Positions 44,449 to 56,850 of a stretch of 64,000 bases of DNA are shown here, piece after piece; position 1 is the first letter of the stretch, and the number at the start of each line of letters is the position of its first letter. The notes beneath the pieces were generated by a model that was not told where the DNA came from, searched no databases, and saw nothing but the letters and a program-made list of their open reading frames with translations. The position numbers and the translations under genes were made by a program. Source of the DNA: Isoetes taiwanensis. Lineage: Eukaryota; Streptophyta; Lycopodiopsida; Isoetales; Isoetaceae. The DNA lies in assembly GCA_021234155.1 (NCBI GenBank), contig JAJEKV010000082.1, positions 2,351,377-2,415,376 of the forward strand, written 5' to 3'.

Positions 44449-44755
44449 TTCCTCTTCTGCCTCTGGCACTAATCAGTTCGAATCTTCTTGGCAAAGCGTC
44501 CTCACCGCCGGACTTGCCTATGGCTTCTGCATCTCAAATCTTCTATTCGCTCAAGAAGTGGGATCTCTATTTTCTTGGCTATGGCAGCTTTGGCAGGTTT
44601 GGCTATGGCAGTTCCGGTATTCCTCTTCTGCATCTGATATTCCTCAGTTCGTATCATTTTGCCGAAGTGCGCTCACAACCGGACTTGCCTATAGCCTCTG
44701 CATCTCAGACCTTCTATTCGTTAAAGAAGTGGGACCTCTATTTTCTTAGCTCCCA
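44449..44755 (+). repeat. Tandem duplication, 171-bp period, in an open frame
   Basis: Units at about 44449-44578 and 44620-44755 share TTCCTCTTCTGC, CGGACTTGCCTAT, TTCTGCATCTCA and AAGAAGTGGGA. The frame 44310-44858 stays open through both and would give a repeated KKWDLYFL peptide, but codes for nothing I recognise; I treat it as chance or relic coding. Confidence 0.7.
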
Positions 44756-46372
44756 CAGGTTTAGTCCGAAGAAAAACCTGTTCGAATTTGTACTGTATTG
44801 CAATCCGGTGTCTTATCTACTGGGACTTCTTCTATGTTGCTCCCATTTCCACAGGTAAATCTCTTTTCAACTGGGTATTCACTCTTCCATTTTGAGTGAG
44901 TAGCAGGTCAGCACTGAATCGGTTTTTCTTCTTCTGTTTTTTTCCTGTTTTGTTTTATCAGTATCTATCGGCATTTTTATACTGCTTCACTGAGACTGAG
45001 CAGAGAATGGATGTCTGAGAGCTCAACCAGTTCTACAGATCCCGCATTGAAAACCCAAAGGTATGATTCGATTTGTTCTTAGAATTTTTGGATTTGACTG
45101 CTTGGCATTCTGGCATTCCAACTTAATATTATATATTCTGGGCAGTAATTCTTACTAGCTAGAGTCATGCAATGGATACTTTCCAAAATGTATCACCTCA
45201 GTAGTGCAGTGAATAGCATTGAGGTGATGCAACCAACTCACCTACTTCTTCGTCTCAACTCTGTGCCTAAATGTTATCAAATATTCTGCAGAGTAAAATC
45301 AATGCCGGACTTTTTGCCAAATTAATGAGCTTATGGTCGTCCTTCCATAGCTCTATCCATGCTCTTCTAAGTCTCAGAGTTTAAGCATCTAATTCCTTTC
45401 CCTTTTGCTCCAAATCAAATAATAACTCAGAAGTTGTTATGCACTGGCTGGCGTATTAAAAAAAATGTATGTGATGGTTCTTACTTCATAATAATGTCAA
45501 TTATAACTACATGATATTTTCTATCTCTGAGACAGCGATATCTCATTTTTAACATTACAGATGCATCTTTGAGATTACGACTGCAGAAGACATAAAAGGA
45601 GGGCATGTGTTTTCTAAACTGACCCACGAGATATATTTCTATTTGTTTAGCCACAAAAAGGACAGAAATCAGATCCTGATAGAGGTGATTAGCAGCATGT
45701 TGTCCACATTCTGCTTTTGCCCACATCCTGTTGGATTGATTATTTCTAACCATCTAGCTTTTGTTACATTGATCCCACAGAGTATCTGCCTTATTTTCAA
45801 AGTCTAGGAACCTTTTTCAACCATTTCTATTGCAACATCAAGCAGATATATGAACACATCTCTGGTAAGATCCATTTTATTTCTTCTAATCTTCTCATTT
45901 CATCTTCTAGACTTGAGCACAACCTTTTTTTAGCCAAGCATCAAACGTGGGATTGGTAAAATGGTTCCCATGGCTTTATCTGCCGGGATCTGCATGTGCA
46001 CTTTGTTATTTTTATACTGCTATATAGGTCTGGATTGTGTTGATTGAGAGCAAACAATGCTCATCAAATAGCTAACAGATCTAAGATTTAAGGATATTAT
46101 TTTTAGATGTTTTTGTACATGTCTCTCCTTCTCCATGCAACCATGTATTTCTTTCTATGTGCATCGCATCTTCAGACTAGAGAAGCCATATGCTTCCAAT
46201 TTGGAAATGCATGTTGGTCTGATCATCTTTGATACGCTTCAGTGCTTTAAACTGGGCCTCTTTAATTTGCTTAAGTTTGTACAATTGTGACATGGATTTC
46301 ATTCCTTCTACTGGATGCTGTTATTTCTCCTAAGAACTTCTTTTGCCCATACCGTGCAGGTTGATTAACAGC
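44756..46372. other. No gene recognised
   Basis: AT-rich spacer up to the hairpin repeat. Short frames on both strands, no motif. Confidence 0.5.
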
Positions 46373-46554
46373 ATTCTGAGAAGGGACTCGCGAGAGACAC
46401 AAAACCGGCCGATATAGATAGGCTTGTCATTCATCACAGCAGCAGTATACAATGTGTGGAAAACTAGGGAGAGAGAGAGGGGATAGCTGACCATAGGAAC
46501 AATATCGGACTACCCCCTAAAAAGAAATTTGCCAAGGCAAAATCAAAGGGTAAT

Positions 46555-46631
46555 GGCGACAACTTCTCATCGGGATAAAAAACCCCGCCCTTTCGGGTTT
46601 TCGAGGAAAACCCTAATGAGAAATGGTCGCC
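46555..46631 (+). repeat. Nested palindrome of hairpin repeat copy 3
   Basis: Outer arms GGCGACAACTTCTCATCGGG and CCCTAATGAGAAATGGTCGC pair for most of their length; the inner AAAACCCC...CGGGTTTT arms flank GCCCTTT. Same fold as copies 1, 2 and 4 with different outer sequence from 1 and 4. Confidence 0.85.
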
Positions 46632-46950
46632 AACAACCTTGAATGTGTTGCCTGGAGAACGGAGAGAAACGAGTTGATGGCTAAACTAAAATAGAGCACG
46701 ACCCCAAAGAACGGGCTTAAAAACCTCCCCGAATGTGTCCATGGAGAACCGGAAGGAGAGGGGTGATGGCTTTTAACGTAAATAGAGCGTAACCCCGCCA
46801 GACGGGCGGAAAACGGCGGAATCCTCGCAAGCAATACCAAAAACTCCCAAAAAGAACACCGTGAAATGGTCGAGAAAACAACAAAGACAAGCCGCACCAA
46901 GAAGGTCCAAAATGAAAACAGAGGAAAAAGAACATAACAGGAAAAAGATA

Positions 46951-47130
46951 GCATCACCCATAGGGTGGAAAAGCATCACCCCGGTGGAGAACCATTATGT
47001 AAAACATGCATCACCCTCGAGGTGGAAATAAACGGCAAGCATAAAGCATCACCCAGCGGGTGGAGAACCATTATGTAAAAATATGCATCACCCTCGAGGT
47101 GGAAATAAATAGCATCACCTGCAGGTGGAG
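46951..47130 (+). repeat. Array of CATCACCC...GGTGGA mini-hairpins
   Basis: Six units in about 180 bp: GCATCACCCATAGGGTGG, GCATCACCCCGGTGG, GCATCACCCTCGAGGTGG (twice), GCATCACCCAGCGGGTGG and GCATCACCTGCAGGTGG. Each is a 4-6 bp inverted repeat whose central bases vary while pairing is kept; the spacers AGAACCATTATGTAAAA recur. Confidence 0.85.
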
Positions 47131-47459
47131 AACAACACAACAAGAGGGCAATGGAACAGAAACATAAGAATAGCAGGGTAATGGAACAGAAACATAAGAA
47201 TAGCAACACTCACAGGTGGAGAACAACAAAGAGGCATGAACAACAAAAAATACAAATGAAAAAGACTCATGCGCCACCGTCAGCAGGGCGGGAAGGGAGG
47301 GAAGCCACGAGAGGAGAAGAAGAGTGCCGTGGAGAAGACGCGATAACCGAGCCAAAATAAAAATGGCCTAACATGCTCGCCCCTTCCAGAATGGCGATCC
47401 GATGGCTCGGATCGATGGGATTCTGGGAAGGGACTCGCGAGAGACACAAAACCGGCCGA

Positions 47460-48111
47460 CTACCAAAGGACTTCCTCAACTATAAGCCTAGTCGCTATAA
47501 ACCTCCGTGTGAAGCCGATAGCAAGAAGATACTCCCCGCCACCACCCCCGAAAGCAATGGATAGGATAAAGGACGCAGAGAGAAAGGAGAGTTTTAAAAA
47601 GAGGGCCGTCTGGACGGAGGATCAAGAGATGATAGGAACCGTAGAAATTAGGCGTCAAGGATAGTGATGGGGCATGCTAATGAAGGCAAGCGAAGCTAAA
47701 GAAATCAGATGACCACGGGCAAATTGGTCTCGCTTTGGAGTGGCGGGAGGAGAAAGGAAACCGTGGTCCTAAAAGTCCGAAGCTACACGCTGACGAGAAC
47801 CAGCCAAGCCGAAAGCAGCCATGGGGAGAAAAATGAAGTGAAGAAGAAGAGTTTTAAAGCCTTCTATGGATTCGTGATCGTACCAATGACTAAAAAAAGG
47901 AAAGGACATTAGAGAAAAAACAATGAAAAGAAAAGCACGCCGCCATGATGACGAAGACACAAAGCATCTAATAAAATAAATATTGATAATACAGTTCACT
48001 ATAAACCCATGGAAGCAGGGGCATGAGCAAAAAAATTCAGATGACAATTAGGAGGCAGTGCTGAAGAGGCCATAGAAGCAGGAAACTGAGAGCAATATTG
48101 CATATCGGCGG
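47460..48111. other. No gene recognised
   Basis: A-rich sequence continuing from the hairpin repeat; possibly part of a larger composite. Nothing else identified. Confidence 0.4.
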
Positions 48112-48472
48112 TGGTAACCATGGAGGCCGAAATGCATGATCCCAATTACGGGACTGAATTAAAAAGAATAAATCACGTGATGCCACATTCCATTAGAAAG
48201 CTTACTGCAAGGGCTTTCCAACGCACCAAAATCACTCGAAACGGACACCCGAGGTGGGAGATATCTGAGATTGAAGCAACGCCAAAACTAATGGTAACCA
48301 TGGAGGCCGAAATAGATGATCCCAATTCTCAGACTGAAGTAGAGAGAAAATTACCTGATGCCACACATTTTTGGGAAGATTACTGTAAGGGTTTTCCAAC
48401 GCACCAAAAATCGCTTGAAACGGACACTCGAGGAGGGAGATATCTGAGATTGAAGCAGCGCCAAAACCCTAG
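48112..48472 (+). repeat. Tandem duplication, 180-bp unit
   Basis: Units 48112-48291 and 48292-48472, each starting TGGTAACCATGGAGGCCGAA and sharing GATCCCAATT, CCAACGCACCAAAA, CGAAACGGACAC/TGAAACGGACAC and GGGAGATATCTGAGATTGAA. Satellite-like pair; the open frame through it is coincidental as far as I can tell. Confidence 0.9.
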
Positions 48473-48506
48473 CCCCAGTTAGCTGCGGCATCGCCAAATC
48501 AGACAA

Positions 48507-48597
48507 GCCTTTATCTAATATTCACATACAACTACACAATCTCTCTTTTTTAGCCTTTTATCTAATATTCACATACAACCACACAATCTCTCCTTTT
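48507..48597 (+). repeat. Tandem duplication, about 45-bp unit
   Basis: GCCTTT(T)ATCTAATATTCACATACAA and following CYACACAATCTCTC occur twice, 48507-48551 and 48553-48597. Confidence 0.9.
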
Positions 48598-50398
48598 CCT
48601 GAAAATCAACGGCCCGTACAAAAGCCACAAAGAAAACCCGTTGTTATTGTGCTATATATAGACTCGGTACATAAACCTTTCTTGATTTCTTGTAACCATA
48701 TCTTTTATGTTTTTAATGAGCTTATTTTTTTATTGGTTTCATATCATTTTAAACTTTCATAATATGCTTTTCTGGAGGACAGTTATAGAATAATTTTTTA
48801 ATCTATATGACGAAATATTAGTCATTATTACAAGTTCCCTAAAATTGAGATCAAAAGTGAAAGTTCAAACATCAAATTCAAGGCCGACCAATATTTTTAT
48901 GGGATGGAGGAACTTGTCAATTGCTTGTATATCAAATATTACCTCAGCCCAAGTTATTGTATTATATTTTTAATAGCATTCGAAGTGGAGCGAAGCGCCC
49001 AGCGAAGCGCCTAGAGGCAGTATAACTAGCTCACTTCTTATTATAATGCCTTCGATTCCCTGATTTCGCCTACAGATTGCCATTTTGCCTTCCTTTGAAT
49101 CTAAATCGGCTCTACTAAGCTAATTGCTGACTAATTCTTGGGCTAGATCTATTCTAGACCTGGCTAAATCTCCCTAATCATGATCTCTCACGCTTCCCCC
49201 TCGTAGAGGGTAAGCCAATGTACAATGGCTTCATTTTCTCATGAATTATCCCTGCTCTTTTTGGGGCTCCAAGCTTTGTACATGGCAACGCTAGATAGCT
49301 GCTAGTTACGCAACCCCTACCTCTTCTTCCTTTAAATTGCTACGAATTCGGATGCTACCACTGTTCAAGCATCTGTTGACTTCTTTGTTTTTAGGAATTT
49401 CATCTTTGTTGCTCGTTGTTTGCACGAAGGCTTCAAGTTCATGTGGTCCTTCGGTGGTGGAAGAAGCTCTGGCCTTTGGCCCAAAGCTATTTTTGCATAA
49501 CTGGAGCTTTTATTCTTTACTGTTGCATTTCTCTTGGATTTCTTTACTTTCTAGCTGAAATAGAAGCTTGGACTTTCAGTTTGGCCCAGGATCTTGTTTT
49601 AGCTGAGGTATTTTCTTGGGGGCCTGCTATCATTTGCTTATAGTGGCCCAATATGTGGCAGCAGCTATGACTCTGCAAAGTCTGTGGGCCTCTTTCCTAT
49701 ATGATCTTACTCGTGGCATGAAGATTTTCTGCCTGAGTGTGTTTCTCCTAGTTTAAAATCAGTCTGTATTCCTCATTTTGGCCTAATCTGGCTTTAAATT
49801 CTGCCTACAGTAGGATTTTTCCGATTCTTACAAACGAAGGATCTCTATTTTGGAGACTTTGCATAAGCTTCTACTACAACGAAGCTGGATTTCTATTCTG
49901 GAGATTTTGTAAAAGCTTCTGTTACAAAGAAGCTGGATATCTGTTTTGGAGACTTTGCAAAAGCTTCTGATACAACGAAGCTAGAGTTGGGCGTGTGCTC
50001 TTTTGATCTGATTTTGCGGGTGCTGATACAATACACTAGTGTCCAAATATTCATTGTTTTTCTGGAGGCGGCCTAAATCTCCACTATTTACTTGGCGCTA
50101 GGTTCCTTTGGCCAAACTATGGGTCTCAGTAGTTGCTTCGGTGCCATCTTCCTTTCTAAAAATGAGTTGCACTTCATGGGCATCCCTTGGCCAAATTTTA
50201 TAGAAGAATAATCGTCATTGGCATCGGATCTTCCTATTCAAATGATCCCTGCACCAATGCAAGCCAATCCTTGCACCAGTTTTAGGCTTTGCCCCCCTAA
50301 CTCCCGCTTATAGAATCTTTTCTCCATCTCCAGTGGCTCCTGTGCTAATCCCTATGGGCAGCACCAGCTTCCTTCTGTCAGTCAACTTGTTGCCAGGG
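48598..50398. other. No gene; 47-bp tandem array at 49.83-49.99 kb
   Basis: Mostly featureless. GCGAAGCGCC is repeated near 48990-49010. At 49828-49986 about 3.4 units of 47-48 bp (ACAACGAAGCTGGAT...TTTTGGAGACTTTGCAAAAG) lie in tandem. The sequence up to 50398 continues after 53895, since the LTR element is inserted here. Confidence 0.6.
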
Positions 50399-51166
50399 GA
50401 CTATCATGAGCCTCTGAACAGAATACCGAAAATGTACGAACGAACCAAGAACATGTGCAAGAATCAAAAGAAGAATCTCATATATCAAGAGCATAAAGTA
50501 CAACAATGCCCAAAGGGCACGTGGAGATGCTACCACATGATCAACAATAGACAAGAGCGCAGAGGCTCAAGACTGCAGGAGCAAGGACTAGAACGAGAAC
50601 CGATTCGAAACCTCGGCTAGGTTAAGGCAAGGCCATGCTCCCAATATGGTGAGCAAGGCGCAAGGCCAAGACTAGGAGGAGAGACCCATAACTGGTGTTG
50701 AACCGGAATGGTTCTGTAAGAATGAGTGGCCTCTATATATGGGGGCCAACCTAGGAACCAACGGACCAGATCGCGCCACTCCAACGGGCAAGATCGTGCC
50801 AAGTGCGCGCATGCACGCACCTTCTGGAATGTTCCAGAAGGTGGCTTCTAGAATATCCTGGAACACTGTCTCTGGAATGTTCTGGAACCGTCAAGATCGA
50901 CGGACTAGATCGCGCCACTTCAACAGACGAGATCATGTCACGTGTTGAGCACACACGTGGCTTCTAGAATATTCGGAAACATTTGGAGATGATGCATATT
51001 AATATGAAGCACCAATATTTACAAGAAACAAAGGCAGCCCACTTGGTGAAGATGTGTGACTCATAATTAAGAAGCTATGAGTTCGAATCTCATTTCGTGC
51101 AACTACCTTTTGCATCTGTGTGATGACTATCTTGTACCTACGAGTATAGTACTCGTATGGTCATCA
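50399..51166 (-). repeat. LTR (left) of the 50.4-53.9 kb element
   Basis: Contains heat-shock-element-like arrays (50822-50839, 50875-50887, 50962-50974), a TATA-like box readable on the minus strand (ATATATAG near 50732-50745) downstream of them, and a tRNA-like segment at 51033-51102. Confidence 0.85.
50820..50976 (-). promoter_or_regulatory. Heat-shock-element-like arrays in the LTR
   Basis: TTCTGGAATGTTCCAGAA is four perfect inverted nGAAn boxes, the consensus bound by heat-shock factors. GAATGTTCTGGAA gives three more boxes, and TTCTAGAATATTC another three. On the minus strand they lie upstream of the TATA-like box, the arrangement expected for a heat-inducible promoter. Confidence 0.7.
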
Positions 51167-53122
<1,956 letters not shown>

Positions 53123-53890
53123 AACTATCATGAGCCATCGAACAGAATACCGGAAATGTACGAACGAACCAAGAACATGTGCAAGAATCAAAGGAAGAAT
53201 CTCATATATCAAAGGCATAAAGTACAACAATGCCCAAAGGGCACGTGGAGATGATACCACATGATCAACAATAGACAAGGGCGCGGAGGCTCAAGACTGC
53301 AGGAGCAAGGACTAGAACGGGAATTGATTCGGAACCTCGGCTAGATCAAGGCAAGGCCATGCTCCCAATATGGTGAGCAAGGCGCAAGGCCAAGACTAGG
53401 AGGAGAGACCCATAACTAGTGTTGAACCGGAATGGTTCTGCAAGAATGAGTGGCCTCTATATATAGGGGCCAACCTAGGAACCAACGGACTAGATCGCGC
53501 CACTCCAACGGGCAAGATCGTGCCAAGTGCGCTCATGCACGCACTTTTTGGAATGTTCCAGAAGGTGGCTTCTAGAATATCCTGGAACACTGTCTCTGGA
53601 ATGTTCTGGAACCGTCAGGATCGACGAACTAGATCGCGCCACTTCAACGGGCGAGATCATGTCACGTGTTGAGCACGCATGTGGCTTCTAGAATATTCGG
53701 AAACATCTGGAGATGATGCATAATAATATGAAGCACCAATATTTACAAGAAACAAAGGCAGCCCACTTGATAAAGATGTGTGACTCATAATTAAGAAGTT
53801 ATGACTTTGAATCTCATTTCGTACAACTACCTTTTGCATCTGTGTGATGACCATCTTGTACCTACGAGTATAGTACTGAAATGGTCATCA
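53123..53890 (-). repeat. LTR (right) of the 50.4-53.9 kb element
   Basis: Collinear with the left LTR over its full length, with the same TATA-like box (near 53458) and most of the heat-shock-type boxes (53550-53625, 53688-53702). Confidence 0.85.
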
Positions 53891-53895
53891 CAGGG

Positions 53896-54272
53896 ACCAG
53901 GTGGTTCCAGTGGTGGCTGGAGTTGAAGTGTTGGAGCAGGAAGAGATCGAGGAGAGGGAAATTCAGCACTCACAAGAGCCCGAAAGGCCATTGCTAAAAT
54001 ACTTTATTATTATCTGCAAAACAACAACCTGCTTTGTGGTTGTCTTAAGGGTACAAGAGCGAAGTTGTGGGAGTGGCTCTTGAAGGAGCATACTATCCTA
54101 GAGCAACGTTTTATTGGGGCAGAGTGCATCACTACCGATCACATCCCAACCATCATTGTCCTTTTGGCATCATAAATACTTGGGTAGTTTGGCGGTCATC
54201 CTAGCCGCCATATTACATGCCCAGAGTGACTATTACGACTGCCAGGTCCACATCAAGATCTACAAGATTTAG
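53896..54272. other. Spacer, possibly LINE C leader
   Basis: Continuation of the sequence interrupted by the LTR element. An open frame (VPVVAGVEVLEQEEIEERE) is not recognised. It may be the 5' part of the LINE to the right. Confidence 0.35.
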
Positions 54273-55849
54273 CATGGATGAAACAGAAGGAGAGTTGGTG
54301 ACCATCTCATCATCATCGTCCGAGTCATCCGATGCGCATTGATCTGGAGCTTCCTCATCCCCTAACACTACTCACAATCCCTTTGTTTATGCTCTAGCCA
54401 TTTTGGCCAACAGATCCTTTGTGAGATGGGAATGAATCACAGGAAATCCCCGAGGGCTATGGGAATTGATTGTTATGAGGCAAGCACTTTGGGAGTCTTA
54501 TTTTGAGAAGGATGGGTTCTTCACAATCCAAGGTAACTTGACGAGGTGCTAGCATGAGTCAGAGCATTTCATTTTTGCGCGTCCCAAAAGTGGCCCATGC
54601 ATACCTTCATAGTGTTTTTGTTGAATGGTTGGAGGATCTGTACTGGTTAGACTTGCACTAGGCCATGGGGTGCAATTTTGATGCAAATTCCTATCTCTTG
54701 TTTCGAAGTTCCATAGTTATGATTGAAGGCGATATATATGGTGATGTATTGAAGGTTTCAAATATAAGAAAAATTGTTGCGCTCTCAATCAAAATGTGTC
54801 TACTTCTGGCATGGGTTCAATGCTCCAACATGATGCTCTAAGTATTGAGGGGAGAGTTCCACTCCTCAAAGAGGAACATTTTTAAGCAGTGGCCACTGAT
54901 CTACAAGCCATGGCCCATCCAATAGATGTCTATGAGCCTTCCAAGGAGAATGTTGCATGTTGTATGGATACCTTGAGCATTGACAAGGGAGGCGCCAAGC
55001 CTCAACAAGCACGGGACCAGGCTTTGCTTCCATGAGGTGATCGAGAAATCTCGCTGAGGGTACCAACATACAAGGATGTGGTTAGTCTAGAAATATCTGA
55101 CCAAGTTAAAGCCAACTCCAATGTTTGTAACTTGTCCCTGAATGATCACTTAATGAAGCTAGCTTGAATGGTGATAATGTCCCTCTTCAAGGTGGGCCTG
55201 AGGAATGCTCCAACCAAGGTGACGATCTACGAGGAAAGGAATTCCCTTTGCCTCAAGACAATGCCTTGAAGCAACATAATAAGAATACCCAAGTGGAAAG
55301 TAATGGACCTCATGTGGCTGAGGGGGAAAACAAAGCTACAGGAAGGATGCCGATTGAGCGAGTTTCGCTGCGTATACTAGAGGTCGTAGACATTATTAGA
55401 GAGCTTGGCAATATGGCCTTGACTGGAAGAGGGATCCAGGGATACATTGACCTAATTGATGTTAGGAGAACTCTTGAAAGAGTGTGCCCATGTTGAAGAC
55501 TTCCCTATAGTCAAATGGCTTGATCTCCCTACTTTGTTACTGAGGCAAACACGAAAAAAGAGGTAGGTACGCTCTTTTGTAGGGGAGTGCTTACTTGTAA
55601 GCACGCAGAATTCATTGTGTAGAAATGGAGACCATGCTTTAAAGGTAGATGTTCAAATATGATACAGTTTCCAGTGTGGACCTCCCATGCAGGCCTGAGT
55701 GCAGAATATTGGAGTGTTGCAGCTCTAAAGGCCATTTGTTGACAGGTTGGAGAATTTGTTGGAGCCGAATTCAAACCAAACTCCCTGGGATGGGTGTGCC
55801 TCACGGTAGACCGTCTGCGACCAACACCTACATGGGAACACGCAAATTG

Positions 55850-56850
55850 ATGGGGTTGACGAAGAGATAGATGAGAATGCAAAAAATGATATAGATGTGG
55901 ACACTGGCACTGAAAATAAGGTGGACAAGGTCGACAACATTATTGAGCTCTTGGAGGGGAGACCAGAAAGTGGTTTGGATGACCCACAAAAGGAGAAGAT
56001 AGGGATAGGCACTAAGGAAAGTGAGCCCTCTCTTAATAAGCCTCCCCACACACAACCCCCAAAGAAGGGATCATGTGGCGCTAAAGTTTGCATAGATGGC
56101 ACGGTAAATATGATGGTGGGGGAACGTGGCACGCAAATTGATGCGGTTGACAAAGAGATAGATTGAGAGCACAAAAAATGGTATAGATATGGACACTGGC
56201 ACTGAAAAATAAGATGGACAGGGTCGACAACATTATTGAGCTCTTGGAGGGGAGACCAAAAATTGGTTTGGATCAGGGTTCAAAAAACTCTGCAGCCTTC
56301 ACTAGATAATTTTCCGCCTATATACAATACGTACCAGATATATTCATAAAAAGATACAAATTTACCGAATTTTACATTAAAATACGTTTTTTTCTATCGG
56401 ATTTTTTCCAGCATCCAAAAATTTCGACCAACAATTTCTAAAGTGGACCAGACAAACCAAAGGGTTTATCTAGGTATTTTTTGAACCCTGGTTTGGATGA
56501 CCCACAAAAGGAGAATATTGGGATAGGCACTAAGGAAAGCGAGCCCTCTCTTAATGCTGCACCCTCCCCCAAAAAAAAAAAAAGGATATCGTGTGGTGCT
56601 ACAAGGATAGCACGGTAAATATGACAGAAGGGGCAAGTGGCATGCAAATTGATGGGGTTGACGATAGTTAAGAGTACAAAAAATAGTGTAGATGAGAATA
56701 CTGGCACTAAAAATAAGATGGACAGGGATGACAACTTTAATGAGTTCTTGGAGGGGAGACTAGAAAGTAGTTTGGATGACACAGAAATTGGTGTGGATGG
56801 AGAAAGTGGCACGCAAAAATTGATAAGGATGGGAATGGCTCTACTATGGG
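55850..56850 (+). repeat. Tandem repeats in LINE C ORF1
   Basis: A segment encoding DNIIELLEGRPESGLDDPQK and KIGIGTKESEPSLN recurs about every 280 bp: near 55937, 56230-56515 (split by the MITE) and 56730. GTAATATGATG-type linkers and GGCACGCAAATTGATG also recur. The repeats are acidic and hydrophilic, unlike the basic ORF1 proteins usual in L1 elements. Confidence 0.75.
56266..56498. mobile_element. hAT-type MITE with perfect 8-bp TSD
   Basis: 217-bp element (56274-56490) with ends CAGGGTTCAAAAAA and TTTTTTGAACCCTG, flanked by identical GTTTGGAT at 56266-56273 and 56491-56498. The 8-bp duplication and CAGGG termini are those of the hAT superfamily. AT-rich, non-coding. It split one ORF1 repeat unit of LINE C, so it is younger than the LINE. 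Confidence 0.95.

Larger units (their letters stand above)
46373..47459 (+). repeat. Hairpin repeat family, copy 3
   Basis: Best-defined copy. It is bounded by a 40-bp direct repeat (46373-46412 and 47420-47459, one mismatch; contains GGGACTCGCGAGAGACACA). Inside: AGGCTTGTCATTCATCACAG, the nested palindrome (46555-46631), a run of mini-hairpins (46951-47130), a 31-bp tandem duplication near 47150-47205 (AATGGAACAGAAACATAAGA), and the shared end with GGCTCGGATCGATGGGATTC. No protein-like frame. Confidence 0.75.

Noticed and set aside
46613-46957. Minus-strand Phe/Leu-rich open frame in hairpin copy 3
   Set aside because: Antisense of A-rich repeat sequence; not conserved as coding in the other copies.
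46951-47130. CRISPR-like array
   Set aside because: Regular short palindromic units, but no constant repeat with unique spacers, and the genome is a plant's. It is part of a dispersed repeat.
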